The notes under the pieces are model-generated. The model was not told where the DNA came from, did no database searches, and saw only the letters and a list, made by a program, of their open reading frames with translations. A stretch of DNA of 64,000 nt from Agapetus fuscipes (Eukaryota; Arthropoda; Insecta; Trichoptera; Glossosomatidae). Each line of letters opens with the position of its first letter. The stretch's first letter is position 1. The stretch is from positions 2,976,001 to 3,040,000 of the forward strand of contig OX637340.1 of the NCBI GenBank assembly GCA_951799405.1, written 5' to 3'. Positions 1 to 11,344 of the stretch are shown here, piece by piece. The position numbers and the translations under genes are program-made.

Positions 1-287
1 AGTGTCAAGATAATTTACATTATTTTTTTATGAAACGTAATGCTTGAGTAAGAACATTAAGTTATATACTTCAGCAACGACATCTGGCCATGATCAGTCA
101 AAGTTATTTGACATAAAATTACGATTTTAGTTTCATAAAACTTATTAAAGAGGTTCTTTAGTCCCGATATTAATAATCTTCTTAAGCTCTCGTATAACCT
201 TAAGCAGCAGAGCCAAGCATAGGGAAAATCGATTGCGGTGCTCCATTTATATTTAAGATAAAAAAATCGGCTATGTAACGTCACTCA
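1..287. other. no recognisable feature
   Basis: AT-rich sequence with no motif, repeat match inside the window or convincing open frame. Confidence 0.5.
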
Positions 288-518
288 TCTAATCTATTCT
301 AAGTTGCATGGATATAATTGTTACATTTGGAATTCACATTAAGTGCATGCCCACAAGCAGACACGTATAAGTTCACACTTGCACATTCTGCGTGTGAACC
401 TACAACATAAAAACCCAAATCTCAAATGAACATACACCCTGCAACTCTTTGCTGACCTTCCCTGAAACAGGGGTGACATTGGCAGAGTGAACCATTTTCT
501 ATTTATAGTTGGTCAGAT
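288..518 (-). repeat. LINE 3'-tail repeat (family R)
   Basis: One of about 26 copies of a ~250-bp repeat. Read on the minus strand it runs from the GGTTCACTTTGCC-like block to a CAACTTAGAT-type end with a short TTAGA tail. The longest family member (52985-53606) shows that this is the 3' untranslated region of a non-LTR retrotransposon. This copy has lost the CCTTGACTTATAGG end. Confidence 0.8.
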
Positions 519-1291
519 GCATATTGACCTATACAAGAAAAGAATATAAACAATAAATTAAATTTTATAATCATACAATTAAAGAACTAATCTATAAAAT
601 TCACTATACTCTTTGAGCAAAGTGAAGAAATAAATGTATTCCAAACAATCAGGAATATTTTTAATGTAACCGCACTGTGAAACGTATGCAGTTGGGGAAA
701 ATGCTTCATACAATATGATACACTTAAGTGTTTTTTCAACTATCTCCATAAAAGTGTTTAATTTATGTTGAATTTTTGACTCCCTGTCCTGTCTTTATCC
801 CAGCCAAGTGAATTCACATTTTTTCCCCACATTTAAAATGTGCTCTATCCATTATTTCAATAAGTGAAAGTTTTAGGTAGTGCACACGGAACATTTTCTA
901 TTGACAACAAAATTGTAAGTCGCACGGCCGGGTTAGGTAAAAGGCAAACATTTTGTTTATCTTGGTTGCTTTGGACCATTGTCACATAGAAGACAGACGT
1001 TTAACCGCCGAGAAAAAAACTATCTTAAAAATTTGTGGTGAGTATATAATTTTACAGAAATGCGTTTTTTGAAAAAACAACTATATTATGTATATTTTAA
1101 TTAAAAGTATGTTTCAATAAAAGGTTTTAATAATAATAATATATTTCAATATGGTCTTCTAGTTGTGACCTACGAACTTTCGTTTATCGTATTTTTGCGT
1201 ATAGTGCGGGATATAAAAGCTTTCTTACATTTCTAAAATTCAACTTGAAATACTTGAATAACATTTTTTAATTTGGAACTTTTGTCTAGGC
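519..1291. other. no recognisable feature
   Basis: AT-rich, without a convincing gene or repeat. Confidence 0.5.
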
Positions 1292-1844
1292 CAGGGGTCG
1301 GCAACCTTTTGAGTCGGAAGAGCCAAAAATTACAATTTTCAAATTTCAAAGTTTTTCCTTGACTTATAGGTTGGTATGAGGCTGACCACCCATACTGTAA
1401 AAAATGGTTCACTTTGCCAATGTCGCCCCTGTTTCAGGGAAGGTCGGCAAGAGTTACAGGGCTTATGTTCATTTAAGATTGGGTTTTTATATTGTAGTTC
1501 CACATGCGGTATGTGTGAGCGCGAAATTATGCGTGTCTGCTTATGGGAATGCATTTGATGTGAATCTCAAATGATACATATCTTATTTTGGATTTGGATT
1601 TGTAAAGAGCCACAAATGTTTTTTTGCTAACAATAAATAGCGTCGATGGGGCGGGGGGAGGGTGGGGGGTGAAAAGCGAGTACAAGTAGCGGAGAGATCG
1701 TTAATCGATTCAGAACGATTTAGTTTTTTTCGATCAGAAGTATAATTCTGTGTTTTTTTTATATTTGCGTATGAAGCTAAAGAGCCGTAACTTCACACCC
1801 AAAGAGCCGCATGTGGCTGGTGAGCCGCAGGTTGCTTACCCCTA
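1292..1844. mobile_element. non-autonomous hAT-type transposon
   Basis: The left end starts CAGGGGTCGGCAACC and the right end is GGTTGCTTACCCCTA, an imperfect inverted pair typical of hAT (Charlie-like) elements. AGAGCC motifs lie inside each end, also a hAT hallmark. No transposase frame is present. A family-R LINE tail sits within it at 1357-1602. The 8-bp flanks do not match, so the target duplication has decayed or one end was exchanged. Confidence 0.75.
1357..1602 (+). repeat. LINE 3'-tail repeat (family R), nested in hAT
   Basis: Starts abruptly at CCTTGACTTATAGG and ends in a GATTTG-type tail. It lies inside the hAT element, so it inserted later. It is one of the copies with the sharp, SINE-like 5' end. 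Confidence 0.85.
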
Positions 1845-1880
1845 ACCAAACCGATATCGATCCACCATATTTGTAAAAAG

Positions 1881-2095
1881 TCCGGTCTATAGCTTAGTTG
1901 GTAGAGTAACTGCATTCCATGCCGAGAGAATCCCACTGAAGTTGTCAGAAATTATTTCTCGTTTCAGTGTTTATTTCTTACCCAAAATAAAATACCGGCA
2001 AGGCTTACTCAGCCTTCATAAGAAATGAGTGTCAAGCCACTCAGGAGCTGAATAACATTCATTTCAAGTTGGCGTAAAGTAAAAGTTACTGGGTT
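1881..2095 (+). mobile_element. tRNA-derived SINE (family S1)
   Basis: The head resembles a tRNA 5' half, with an A-box-like AGCTTAGTTGGTAGAG. A degraded B-box-like GAATCCCACTG follows, then a body shared with the copies at 2585, 8461, 20393, 47940, 56303 and 62991. The body includes CCGTTTCAGTGTTTATTT-type sequence and AAAATACCGGCAAGG. The B box is shortened here compared with the 2585 copy. Confidence 0.75.
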
Positions 2096-2205
2096 GTTTA
2101 TTTTAGATTTGGATTTTAAATTATGAGTAGGTACACATGCAGCATTTGTAAGCGTGAACTTACATGTGTCTGTGAGCATGCATTTTATATGAATCTTTAT
2201 TAATC
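2096..2205 (+). repeat. LINE 3'-tail repeat fragment (family R)
   Basis: Central part only (AGATTTGGATTTTAAATTAT to the GCATTTTATATGAATC block). It belongs to the first unit of the tandem duplication. Confidence 0.65.
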
Positions 2206-2214
2206 TTTTGAATA

Positions 2215-2417
2215 TAATGGTCTTCTTCTATTGGGTGGTTTCAAAATTTACCGACCTCGTTGCTGAAATATTGAGAATTGAGAACCATTGTTTATTTGAT
2301 CACCATCAAACTTCACAGGATTCATTCTAAAAATATGTTACATGTTTCCTGAAAATTTCGTCAAAATCGGATGAGCGGTTTATGAGTATAGGGAACATAC
2401 ATACATACATACATACA

Positions 2418-2451
<34 letters not shown>

Positions 2452-2580
2452 CATACATACATACATACATACATACATACATACATACATACATACATAC
2501 ATACATACATACATACATACATACATACATACATACATACATACATACATACACACATCCTTCTTTATAGATATAGATAG
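2215..2580 (+). mobile_element. dispersed element with (ATAC)n tract, copy 1
   Basis: A shared body (TTGGGTGGTTTCAAAATTT, then AAAATCGGATGAGCGGTTTA) leads into a long ATAC array at about 2396-2551 and ends CACATCCTTCTTTATAGATA. This body plus tract is typical of insect non-LTR 3' ends. Two more copies lie at 2936 and 7255. Open frames of Met-Tyr-Val-Cys repeats across the tract are artefacts of the 4-bp repeat. Confidence 0.6.
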
Positions 2581-2584
2581 ATAG

Positions 2585-2790
2585 ATTGCATTCCATGCCG
2601 AGATCTCGAGTTAGAATCCCACCGAAGTTGTCAGAAATTATTTCCCGTTTCAGTGTTTATTTTAAACCCAAAATAAAATACCGGCAAGGCTTACTCAGCC
2701 TTCATAAGAAATGAGTGTCAAGCCACTCAGGAGCTGAATAACATCCATTTCATGTTGGCGTAAAGTAAAAGTTACTGGGTTGTTCATTTT
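2585..2790 (+). mobile_element. tRNA-derived SINE (family S1), second copy
   Basis: Nearly the same as the copy at 1881 but lacking the first 30 bases. It retains GTTAGAATCCCACC, a recognisable B-box. It is the start of the second tandem unit. Confidence 0.7.
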
Positions 2791-2930
2791 AGATTTGGAT
2801 TTTAAATTATGAGTGGGTACACATGCAGCATTTGTAAGCGTGAACTTACATGTTTCTACTTGTGAGCATGCATTTTATATGAATCTTTAATGTAAATGTA
2901 TATTTGCAACTAAGATTATGTATTGTAGTT
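2786..2930 (+). repeat. LINE 3'-tail repeat fragment (family R)
   Basis: Second-unit counterpart of 2096-2205, longer at its 3' end (reaches TTTGCAACTAAGATTATG). Confidence 0.65.
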
Positions 2931-2935
2931 GAATA

Positions 2936-3232
2936 TAATGGTCTTCTTCTATTGGGTGGTTTCAAAATTTACCGACCTCGTTGCTGAAATATCGAGAATT
3001 GAGAACCACTGTTTATTTGATCATCATCAAACTTCACAGGATTCGTTCTAATATGTTACATGTTTCCTGAAAATTTCGTCAAAATCGGATGAGCGGTTTA
3101 TGAGTCTATAGGGGACATACATACATACATACATACATACATACATACATACATACATACATACATACATACATACATACATACATACATACATACATAC
3201 ATACACACATCCTTCTTTATAGATATAGATAT
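2936..3232 (+). mobile_element. dispersed element with (ATAC)n tract, copy 2
   Basis: Duplicate of 2215-2580 with a shorter ATAC array (about 3115-3204). Confidence 0.6.
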
Positions 3233-3235
3233 ACA

Positions 3236-3994
3236 ATATCACACTGGCAGCACCTGGCTTGTCCACTGGTTTTTTCGTCGGCGATTGTGCGCGACTCGTG
3301 CGTTCTGCTCCGCTGATATGGCTGAATTAAGCAAAAATAATGTAAAGCATTTCAATCACATTTTTTCGTGCTTCACGTGAATTATATTGTGCGGCTATTT
3401 TGAGAGCCGTCCGAAAATACTGCGAATAACTGGGAGCGCGATTTGCAAACATTTTTTGATTTCTCTTTGCGTTGATCTTTGTGCAGGAATGTCACGGCTT
3501 GCAAAATATTAAATTATCAGAAATGTTACAATTCATTACGCAAATACTTAGGCGAGTACTTTGGAATGATTAGCGTCGTTTGGAAATTCCAGGCTAATGT
3601 ATTGTTGTTTTTAATATGCAAGGAATTATTTTTATCACATAATATTAGTGTTATTAATTTTATTCAGAGTCAGCAGATTATTAGTTTTGATTGAGTCAAA
3701 CTCTGCTTTAGTGTTAGAATGAAATGGGATTTTAGATTTAGATGTGGGCATGTATTAAATATGAGCCTTAAATGTCAATGTATCTTTGCAACATAGAGAC
3801 TAAGTAACTGAAGAAGATTAAACAATGGCTGGTTAATAAATTAACTCAGCACAATTTGGAAAATATAATGTATTTTCTTCGCATATTAGTTATTAGGCTC
3901 CTTAGTAACCAATAAAAAGTATTTGAGTGCCTTTTCCCAAACAACCTCTTTGTGTGACGTCACAATTAAGTATGCCTGTGTCAATTCATTTCTT
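3236..3994. other. mostly featureless; small family-R relic
   Basis: No gene is recognised. A decayed family-R tail lies at about 3722-3802 on the plus strand. The short open frame at 3479-3694 has no domain and atypical composition. Confidence 0.45.
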
Positions 3995-4215
3995 CTTCTC
4001 ATACAGCCATCTCCATCCACTGCTGAACATAGGCCTCCCCCATATCTCTCCAGCAAGCCTTCTTATATCATCCGACCATCTCGTGGGAGGTCTCCCTCTG
4101 CTTCTCTTATCTTCCCGAGGTCTCCACTCTAACAATCTCTTCGTCCATCTCTGGTCGGTGGTTCTAGCAACATGCCCCGCCCCGCAAAGGACCATTTTAG
4201 CTTTGCCACTCTCTC
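3995..4215 (-). pseudogene. non-LTR RT C-terminus relic
   Basis: On the minus strand the frame reads a GHVAR-type motif, then RSRGRPPTRWSDDIRRLAG, then a frameshift into an AYVQQWMEMAV-like end with a stop. This is the conserved C-terminal tail of RTE/Jockey-type non-LTR polymerases. At least two frameshifts break it, and nothing upstream of the tail is left. Confidence 0.7.
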
Positions 4216-4932
4216 TATGACATCGGTTACTCCCTACCTTATCCGTAGCTCTGTGTTCCTTATTCTGTCGGAGATTCTTGTCAATTCATTTGCAGAACTC
4301 ATATCATTATTGAATGAAAATTATAGGTTTGGAATGTTGGGTCCAAACCAACACTTGAAAACAAAAGTGCATTGCATGAAATGTTTCACTGAAGTAGTAG
4401 GTTAGCAATATTCAACATATTTCACTTTTTAGACTTTCTCTATTTTAATTGGATACTTAGTGAATCCCATCAAACATCTGCCGTAAGGCACAAGTGTTTG
4501 TAGCCAATGTATTCCCAAAACTCACTTTTATAACTGTAAAATAATCATTGATGTACCAGTAGTAGTTATCTTACATGACTCACCATTTTTGATTCAGTAA
4601 AAAAAATATTTCTAGGTTATGTTTATTATTTACAATTAAGTGGCAGATTGATTGCGGAATAAAGCAATTATATGTTGCAAAACATTGTGTATTTATATAA
4701 TTTCGCAAAATGTTGCACTTTTTGTTGTTGTTAATTGCTATGTAAATGTAGGTCACCGTAACAAAGGCCAACCCGAACAAAGCGAGAAGATTTCCGAGCC
4801 CAGATTTGTCATAATTATTCCATTTAATTTGGGTCACGCTTCCGATTAATCGCCATTTTAATTACACAACATGCAGGGACAGCCCTCCTTCATCTGAGAT
4901 TAACAATCTCCATTACTTGCGTACCTACCTAT
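4216..4932. other. no recognisable feature
   Basis: AT-rich, with no convincing gene or repeat. Confidence 0.5.
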
Positions 4933-5161
4933 CAGTGGCGAAGGGTGCCATACAAGCCGATTCCCATCGGTTTCCCGTTTAAAATGAGGCAAAAATGATA
5001 ATAAAAAAGACTGCATGGTTTTAATGGGGGAAAAATACGTATTGTTTCTTTGGTTTGAAATGTATTTTTTTACTTTGTGCCTATATTTTTTAACTACTTT
5101 GTTACATCATTTTAAAAGGGAAGCCGATGGGAACCGGCTTGTATGGTACCCTTCGCCACTG
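4933..5161. mobile_element. hAT MITE (CAGTGGCG family), full length
   Basis: 229 bp with ends CAGTGGCGAAGGGTGCCATA and its near-perfect complement ending CTTCGCCACTG. The inverted repeats extend about 40 bp. The 8-bp direct repeat CTACCTAT on both sides gives the hAT signature. There is no coding capacity. Related copies lie at 12972 and 43662. Confidence 0.9.
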
Positions 5162-5204
5162 CTACCTATTAGTGTGCGGGTGAGGCAGTCGATAGATAGT
5201 GCTA

Positions 5205-5455
5205 TGATTCTAGTTGGGTTCTTTTAATCAAACTGCAATTATTTATTTTACACAATGTCGGTTTACAATGTTTTGATTTCTAGTTCTTGCTTATCGACTT
5301 CACGGCTCAATGTTTTCATCGACTCTGGTTTCTCACACGATTGCGGTCCAAATGTAAAACGTCTAAACGGACACCTCTCGCATATTCCGGACCCTTCTAT
5401 AGTGAACCACACTCTTCTGTATTGTTCCATATTATTTTAGTTACGCATAACAACA
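5205..5455. repeat. dispersed LTR-like repeat (family T)
   Basis: Shares TTGGGTTCTTTTAAT, TTACACAATGTCGG and TCGACTTCACGGC blocks with 50768-51064 and 60175-60470. The copy at 50768 ends in TTCGTAACA, so on the minus strand it would begin TGTTACGAA, as an LTR does. The family is probably a solo LTR, but no internal region is present. Confidence 0.45.
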
Positions 5456-5828
5456 ACTATGTGCCTATGCACATGTATACATTAAAACTCACAGGAGACT
5501 ATACTAGAGGCGGACACATACACATAAGCAAGCCACGCAATCGGGTTAATAAGTTCGTAACAACAAAATAATGATGATAAAAAATCACGCCAACAGCACA
5601 CAGACACAAAGGCAAACATGTCGCTTCGACAAACAGCCTTCAAAATTTTCCTTCTCGTGGAAACCAAACGTCGTTAGATGGACCAAAAGTATAAAAAACA
5701 ACACAGACAACGATACATTTTTTAAACAATAATTATAATTCTTAGAAGGAAAGTGATGAATTTCAATGAATCTGTTTACTTTTAATTGACAATGATGGAT
5801 ATCTGCGTTTTATGATGATCTGCTTCCC
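5456..5828. other. no recognisable feature
   Basis: No gene or repeat match seen. Confidence 0.4.
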
Positions 5829-6034
5829 ATGATGATGATGATGATGATGGATGATTTCTTTCCTGTGGCGCCATTTAATGGTCCAGGACCATCTCAAGGG
5901 CGCCATGGCTTCTCGAGAAAAGTAGTGTCTTCAGTTCCTTTCTGAAGGTGGTGGTAGGCTGGTTCGCGCGAACACCAATGGGTAAATTGTTCCAGGCCAC
6001 CGGCCCGGCCACCGCAAAGCTTCTGTCTGCAAAG
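5829..6034 (-). pseudogene. CR1/L2-type LINE 3' end with (CAT)n tail
   Basis: The minus strand encodes SFAVAGPVAWNNLPIGVRAN, then a TTTFRKELKTLLFSR-like segment. This is the usual extreme C-terminus of CR1/L2/RTEX-type polymerases. The 3' end carries a CAT microsatellite. Related copies lie at 13981 and 23531. Confidence 0.75.
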
Positions 6035-6250
6035 TTTGATGTGTTTCCATGCCCTGGCAGGTGTATCCGACGCTAGAGATCACTTCTTCAAAGGACTTCT
6101 GTTTTGTATTGTTCTACAATATTTAACTTGTATTTGCCTGTACGCGGAATGGTGTAGCTCAGTTTTTACAAGCTGTGAACTGGACAGGCGGATTACGAGG
6201 CAGAGATTGAAGGAGGCCAAGGCTCGAATTGGACTGTATTGCCATTGAAG
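6035..6250 (+). pseudogene. possible non-LTR C-terminal relic
   Basis: The frame ending at about 6247 reads RQRLKEAKARIGLYCH and stop, similar to the last residues of several arthropod non-LTR ORFs (EAK-x-GL-C). There is no catalytic region. The assignment rests on this short motif. Confidence 0.35.
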
Positions 6251-6584
6251 AAGATTTGCCTATTTGTAGTTTACGCCCCTGGAAGCAGTCATGAGGATAC
6301 TTGAGAGAAAAAAAATGATGCAACGTTTTGAAAACTCACTTAAATTGCAGATTCATACTAGGATTGTTGTATCCCTGATAATTGTGATAGTTTAGCTCTA
6401 CTAGTATAGGTAGGATACATGCATACATATTCTCTTGCTGTGTTTATTATCCTGTGCAGGATGCTCTTCTCGCTAAAGCCAGAACTCACGTAGTGGATTT
6501 GGGAACGGGAGCTCACTACCCAAAGCACAAAACTGTTTCTACTCAATTGCAACGTTTACTAAAAAAAATTTGGAAGCTTAAGTA

Positions 6585-6860
6585 ACGCTCCTAGTCTGCG
6601 TTTTAATTTCCATACATTTTTATGTTTGAGTTTAAACGTGGAGGGGGTAAAATGCTATACAAGGAGATAGAGATAACACTGGCACTGCCAACGGTCTGCA
6701 GGGAGATTAGGCGCGCGAGACGTCTCGTATCCCCATTTCTCAGGGTGAAAATTTACGTTTAAACTCAAAAGAAAATTTGTAGAAAATAAAACACTCACTG
6801 GAGGCACTCTTTTAGGTTGCATACATTTTTATGGTTGTTTTAAACGTAGTGATTCATACT
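6585..6860. repeat. foldback repeat (family F)
   Basis: Contains GAGTTTAAACGTGGAGG and, inverted, ACGTTTAAACTC, followed by an ACTCACTGGAGGCACTC-type centre and a CATACATTTTTATGG-type block. The same modules recur at 8969-9660, 10438, 13191, 22798, 42050, 43880, 50156 and 55711. The rest of 6251-7254 is featureless. Confidence 0.55.
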
Positions 6861-7254
6861 TGGAGTGCTGATGTCTGGATCTCTCCGAACACTTGTTAAG
6901 ATTTAACTTTGACGTGGAAGCGTCGTTTGTCTTGTATTTTCACTGCTCCTATAACGTACACTAAGAAGAAAACTTAAAATATCCTTAGCAGTTCTCTTCA
7001 AAATACACGATTTTTTCTTAAGATATATCAAGGATTTTCTTTTGTGTATGATGATGCACTTTGAAGATGAGAATATAACAGATGTAGAGGACCAGAAACA
7101 AAGTTTCTTATGTCTCCGTGGGTTTCCTCGCTGTCCGATTTATTTTTCTTAAGAAAGAGTTATTTTTGTTTTACTTGCTTTAATCTGGTTGATATTCATT
7201 TCAACATTATGATGAACAGACCTTCCTGAAGGTTTTAATATTAATCTTTGAGGT

Positions 7255-7460
7255 AAATATGGTCCCCTTCTGTTGGGTGGTTTGAAAGTTTTCCGACCGT
7301 GTTGCTGGAAAATCAGCAAAAGGGTTCTATTTTTTATTTCGAACGGCACCAAATTTCACAGGAACCATTCCGATAATAAATGTATCACAAGCTCTCTGAA
7401 GTTAGAATAAAAGTGGTTTATGAGTCCATAGAAAACATACATACGAGTACATACATTATA
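7255..7460 (+). mobile_element. dispersed (ATAC) element, diverged copy 3
   Basis: The body matches 2215-2400 (TTGGGTGGTTTGAAAGTTTT, CACAGGAACCATTC, GTTTATGAGTCCATAG) but the ATAC tract is almost lost. Confidence 0.55.
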
Positions 7461-7488
7461 TTTTTTTACGTTTAGATTTGTAATATAA

Positions 7489-7712
7489 AATGAGGCTGAT
7501 CATCCATACTATAAAAAATGGTTCCTTTGTGAATGTCACCCCTGTTTCAGAGAAGGTAGGCAAGAATTGCGGTGATTGTGTTCATTTGAGATTGGGTATT
7601 TATGTAAGTCCACATGCGGCATGTGTAAGCGCGAACTTAAAAGTGTCTGCTTATGGAAATGCATGAATCTTAAATATAGTATATTTTTGCAAGTTGGATT
7701 ATAGATTAAATC
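7489..7712 (+). repeat. LINE 3'-tail repeat (family R)
   Basis: Near full-length copy lacking the first ~25 bases. It ends GCAAGTTGGATTATAGATTA. The flanking 7713-8460 shows no feature. Confidence 0.8.
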
Positions 7713-8460
7713 TTATTAAAATCTTAGGAAGAACCTAAGAAAGGTGGTTAGGCGGATTGTGGACTGTTATATGATTGTGGGACTAGAGAAGCAAAGCTAT
7801 GGGACAGCGTTGGAAGCAGTTGACCCAGGACTCCAAGAGCAACTCCAGATTTTCGTGCAACGTTTGATGATGCAGCATTGATGATTTTCATTATAAATAC
7901 AGACTGTGTAATGCCGTTTTTCTGCTGCACCGGAAGCATTGTTAATGTAAAACATTAATTACTGTACAACGAGGAAGATTATGAAGTTTTATGCGCCCGT
8001 AAAACGCAGTCTTTATTCATAGTCGGAGCCCATTTTATATGCGCTGCTCAGGTAGGTATGTTCAAACTATGCAGTGTGCATCCGATGTAATGAATGTGGG
8101 AATAGCTGAGGTATTCTGCTCAAGTAACGTTATATGATGAGCAACTCTTTAGAAGGCGTGTAAGGAGCAAGAGTGGGAGGCAAACATCGAGAAAATATTG
8201 GGTTTTTTGAGCTTCACACTCTCACGTTTTTGTGCTTTCCTGTTTTATTCTATGGACTTGAAAAGTCATCAAGTTATAACTTGAGTATTACCAAGATTTG
8301 TCTAAAGTCCATTAAAGGACCTTCATAAATTAGAAATTTGGATCCGTATGAAAAACTGTCGCTTGATTTTATGAAGCCTCCGATCAATGCCTCTTTCCAT
8401 GTAGATGTAATCATTTTCTCTCTGGGAACACTATCGGTTGGATCGTTTGTTCCAAACAAA

Positions 8461-8711
8461 CGCAACTAAGCTAAACATCAATGCAAATTTTTGTCGCGTT
8501 ATCTCCGAAGGGCCTGTTTTTTTTCCCACGTAAGGAGAGCAGCCTTACGCCATCGACCTAACTTGAAGCGGGGATTTCACGAGGTCACGAGGAAATCGGT
8601 TCACATTTTAAGTAAAGGTTGAGTAAACCAAAGGAAACGCCGAAACTGGAAATTGTGTCTGATACTGACTTCGTCTGACAAATTCTCTACCAACTGAGCT
8701 GTCGACCGGAG
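8461..8711 (-). mobile_element. tRNA-derived SINE (family S1), reverse
   Basis: On the minus strand it starts CCGGTCGACAGCTCAGTTGG (a clear A box) and ends AGCTTAGTTGCG. The body matches 20393-20662. The B-box region is altered. Confidence 0.7.
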
Positions 8712-8756
8712 TTAATATATTTAGGTCTTCGTATTTAGGCGGATGGACGGTAGACG

Positions 8757-8968
8757 GAAAGGTGGTTCACTTTTGTCAATGCCACTCCGGTTTCAGGGAA
8801 AGGTGGCAGGAGTTGCTAGGGTTATGTTTATATGAAGTTTTGTTTATTTTTATGCACACATGCAGAATGTGCAGGTGCAAACCTAGATGTGCCTGCGAGT
8901 GGGCATGCATTTAATATGAGCCTGAAATGTTAACATGTCTTTGCAGCTTAGATTATAGCTTATAGAAG
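8757..8968 (+). repeat. LINE 3'-tail repeat (family R)
   Basis: Begins at GGTGGTTCACTTTTGTC and ends CAGCTTAGATTATAGC. It belongs to a subtype with GCACACATGCAGAATGTG in the middle, shared with 13707. Confidence 0.75.
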
Positions 8969-9702
8969 CTACTACATGTAAAAGATAAGATGAATACTAA
9001 AATATACCCACGTCTTGCTTTCATAGTGCAAATCTATCTAATTTTGTGTTTGAAAAACCAACTTGAACGAGTTGAATGCTCGTAATTTTGAACGCGAGCT
9101 CTCGGCATGATATAACATATTGGTGTGCTCGCATTTGTACCTACATCCCGATGTTACATGTTTATGTGTAGGAGTGCCCCTAGGTACCAGCAGTTAGTTC
9201 AGCGCTGACAAAACAAGAGAAAAACATGTCTGGGGGAGAATAATGACATGCCACATCCGCGCACTGAACCCCAACTACGTTATTACGAACCAAATATATA
9301 TGCAAGTTAAAACAGAGCCACTGGAGAGCGTCTTAGTTTGCTAACGTTTTTGGTAAACCGCTATGGTTGCGTTGAAAAGTAAGATTTTATACTCGGGGCA
9401 CTGGCCTATGTAGTATGTACTGCACTTGCAAAGGTTCAGCTCAACCCACAACAGTTAGCGCTTCTACAATTTACTGGAGCTCTCCTGTATCACAAGTATA
9501 ATATAAAACATCACAATTAAACTTAAATGTAGAGTTTCGCCAGAAATGTAGGCAAACTGAAACGCTCACTCGAGACGCTGTTTAATTTTTCGTATATTTT
9601 TTTGTAAACGCAATGATTGAGTTTCAACTTAAGTTACTCTTATTATGAGTCGTATGGAATCAAAGACGGCAATGTAGGCTTTTTTAAAAAAAAAGTTTTT
9701 TT
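8969..9702. other. foldback pieces, otherwise featureless
   Basis: Family-F modules appear at about 9340-9410 (AACCGCTATGGTTGCG) and 9530-9660 (AACGCTCACTCGAGACGCTG, TTTGTAAACGCAATGATTG). No gene was found. Confidence 0.4.
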
Positions 9703-9795
9703 TTTTTTTTTAAGAAATCCTGTGCGGGAGACTCCCTAGATTCTAAAGACTCTAGGGGTCTATGACACTTGTAGTGCCGCAGAGGTGTACGAGCT
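9703..9795 (-). repeat. element P 3' end, inverted
   Basis: Reverse copy of the 3' end of element P (TAGAGTCT, CTAGGGAGTCT, GCACAGG, poly-A). It forms an inverted pair with the plus-strand copy ending at 10375. Confidence 0.6.
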
Positions 9796-9945
9796 TGGTC
9801 GTCGCTACAAAGCGCCATTACTCAAGCAAGACCCAGTTGCTGTAAGGCTGGATGGACCTTTGGTGACCGGTCATTGTTAAAGGTTTATGAATTTTTCAAC
9901 CCAGCGAAGAGCACATTCGAAATATAAATAAATATAAATAAATGT
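9796..9945 (-). mobile_element. tRNA-Gln-like SINE (family Q), partial
   Basis: The 3' half of family Q in reverse (AGCAAGACCCAGTTGCTGTA, TGGATGGACCTTTGGTGACC, CAACCCAGCGAAGAGCACAT). The tRNA-like head is missing. Confidence 0.65.
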
Positions 9946-9982
9946 ATGGAAATGGTGAGAAAAATATTTCCTCTGTTCGTGC

Positions 9983-10375
9983 AGATTATGATTGCGGCCA
10001 GTAGCGGCTCTAACTCATACTTGGGACAGGGGATGACCTTGTAAGGTCTGGCGCTCACCTGATCGTGCACTCCACCGTGGCACCAGTCCACCCCTGCTCA
10101 CCACCATACAGCACACAGGCATATGCACTAATTACCAGGATTTTATTTAACCTTGCCCTTTTCAAATCCAATATCAATCGCCATTTCCTCTCAGTGTCTC
10201 AAAACAAAGCAACGCAACGCAACACACACCACAGCACTGCGCAGCTAACGGCCCTGCAATCGGATAAGGACATCAACTGTCACATCAACACCTCTGCGGC
10301 ACTACAACAAGTGTTATAGACCCCTAGAGTCTCTTGAATCTAGGGAGTCTCTCGCACAGGCTTCCTTAAAAAAAG
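9983..10375 (+). repeat. element P with poly-A tail
   Basis: Runs from GATTATGATTGCGGCCAGTA to GCACAGGCTTCCTTAAAAAA. Other copies are at 9703 (reverse), 14640, 41607 and 61085. The copies at 10065 and 61034 share a translatable stretch (FKSNINRHFL against FKTNINHHFL), which suggests the 3' coding end of a poly-A retrotransposon of unknown clade. Stops interrupt the frame. Confidence 0.5.
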
Positions 10376-10437
10376 GCTGATGACATCCGTAGGGATGCTC
10401 CCCTTCATCCCCCAGTGTCGCACCGCTACTGCTTGCA

Positions 10438-10860
10438 GTATCCCAAGTATAAAAGCGTGCGTTTCATATCAATCTTTCCGTTTCACCAAAAATGTTCAGC
10501 AATAAAACTCTCCATAGACGCGCTGTCGTAGTATTCATACATTTTATAGTTGCAATTGTTTACTTTCTATGATAAGTTAATACTTGATGTACTGGATAGC
10601 GATTTTCTATTACGAAAACAGTACCACAAGTACATTTACATTAATTCCCCTCGATCGTGTAATAGTTTTTTTTTTGGAAATTATCACTCACTAGGGGTGC
10701 TGTCGGATCTGCCATACATTTTGCAATTCAGATCGCGATACGTTATCGAGGGGAGTTTATATGAATGTTTTATACTCGGTACAGGTACACTCGTAGTACT
10801 ATCCATACGAAAGCGTAGAAAAAGTTTTTGTTATCGTCAATAGCGAAATCGCTGTACTTT
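10438..10860. repeat. foldback repeat (family F)
   Basis: Starts CCCAAGTATAAAAGCG and contains two centre modules (GACGCGCTGTCGTAG and TCACTCACTAGGGGTGCTG). Copy B has it at 42050-42480. Confidence 0.5.
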
Positions 10861-11344
10861 AGGACGATGCGCAGTTATTCAATGCCAGCTGGACAGTTTC
10901 AAAACAGCTGTGTAATCAACGAATGCCATGTTGAATAATTATAAATGTTGATTTATATCAACTGTTTTGTTTTTATGAATTTTCATTTATCGCGTTTATG
11001 GTTTTGTATAAAAGATTTCATGCAAAGATTTGAAAATATATGAAGCACTTACCTACTTGAAGTACGTATAGTAATCGTATTTGAAGTACTCGATCACCGA
11101 GTGAAGCGATATTTACCATCTGAAGGGACACAAAATCTCGAGCACCCTCATTTTTCATCTTGTTGTAGTTCAAAGAATATTGAACCAAACCAACTAGTGG
11201 GGCAAAATATGATATTAATAGACCTTGCTGGGGCTTATTCAATATACATGTTCAAGGATGAGTTCAGACTCGTTAATAATATTATCTATGAAGTGGCTTT
11301 ATTTAAGACCAACCCTTGTGACTCCTTTGGGGACAACCAATTAT

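Larger units (their letters stand above)
1911..3235. repeat. tandem duplication of a 0.67-kb composite block
   Basis: Two direct copies (about 1911-2584 and 2585-3235) carry the same order of pieces: SINE body, family-R fragment, then the (ATAC)n element. The second begins at GCATTCCATGCCGAG, in the middle of the SINE head. The copies differ by point changes and by length of the ATAC tract. Confidence 0.8.

Noticed and set aside
2327..2596. Open frames of Met-Tyr-Val-Cys or Ile-His-Thr-Tyr repeats
   Set aside because: They are translations of the (ATAC)n microsatellite; any frame stays open.
10550..10843. 97-codon plus-strand frame, shared in copy B
   Set aside because: Lies within foldback modules and has no domain or start context.
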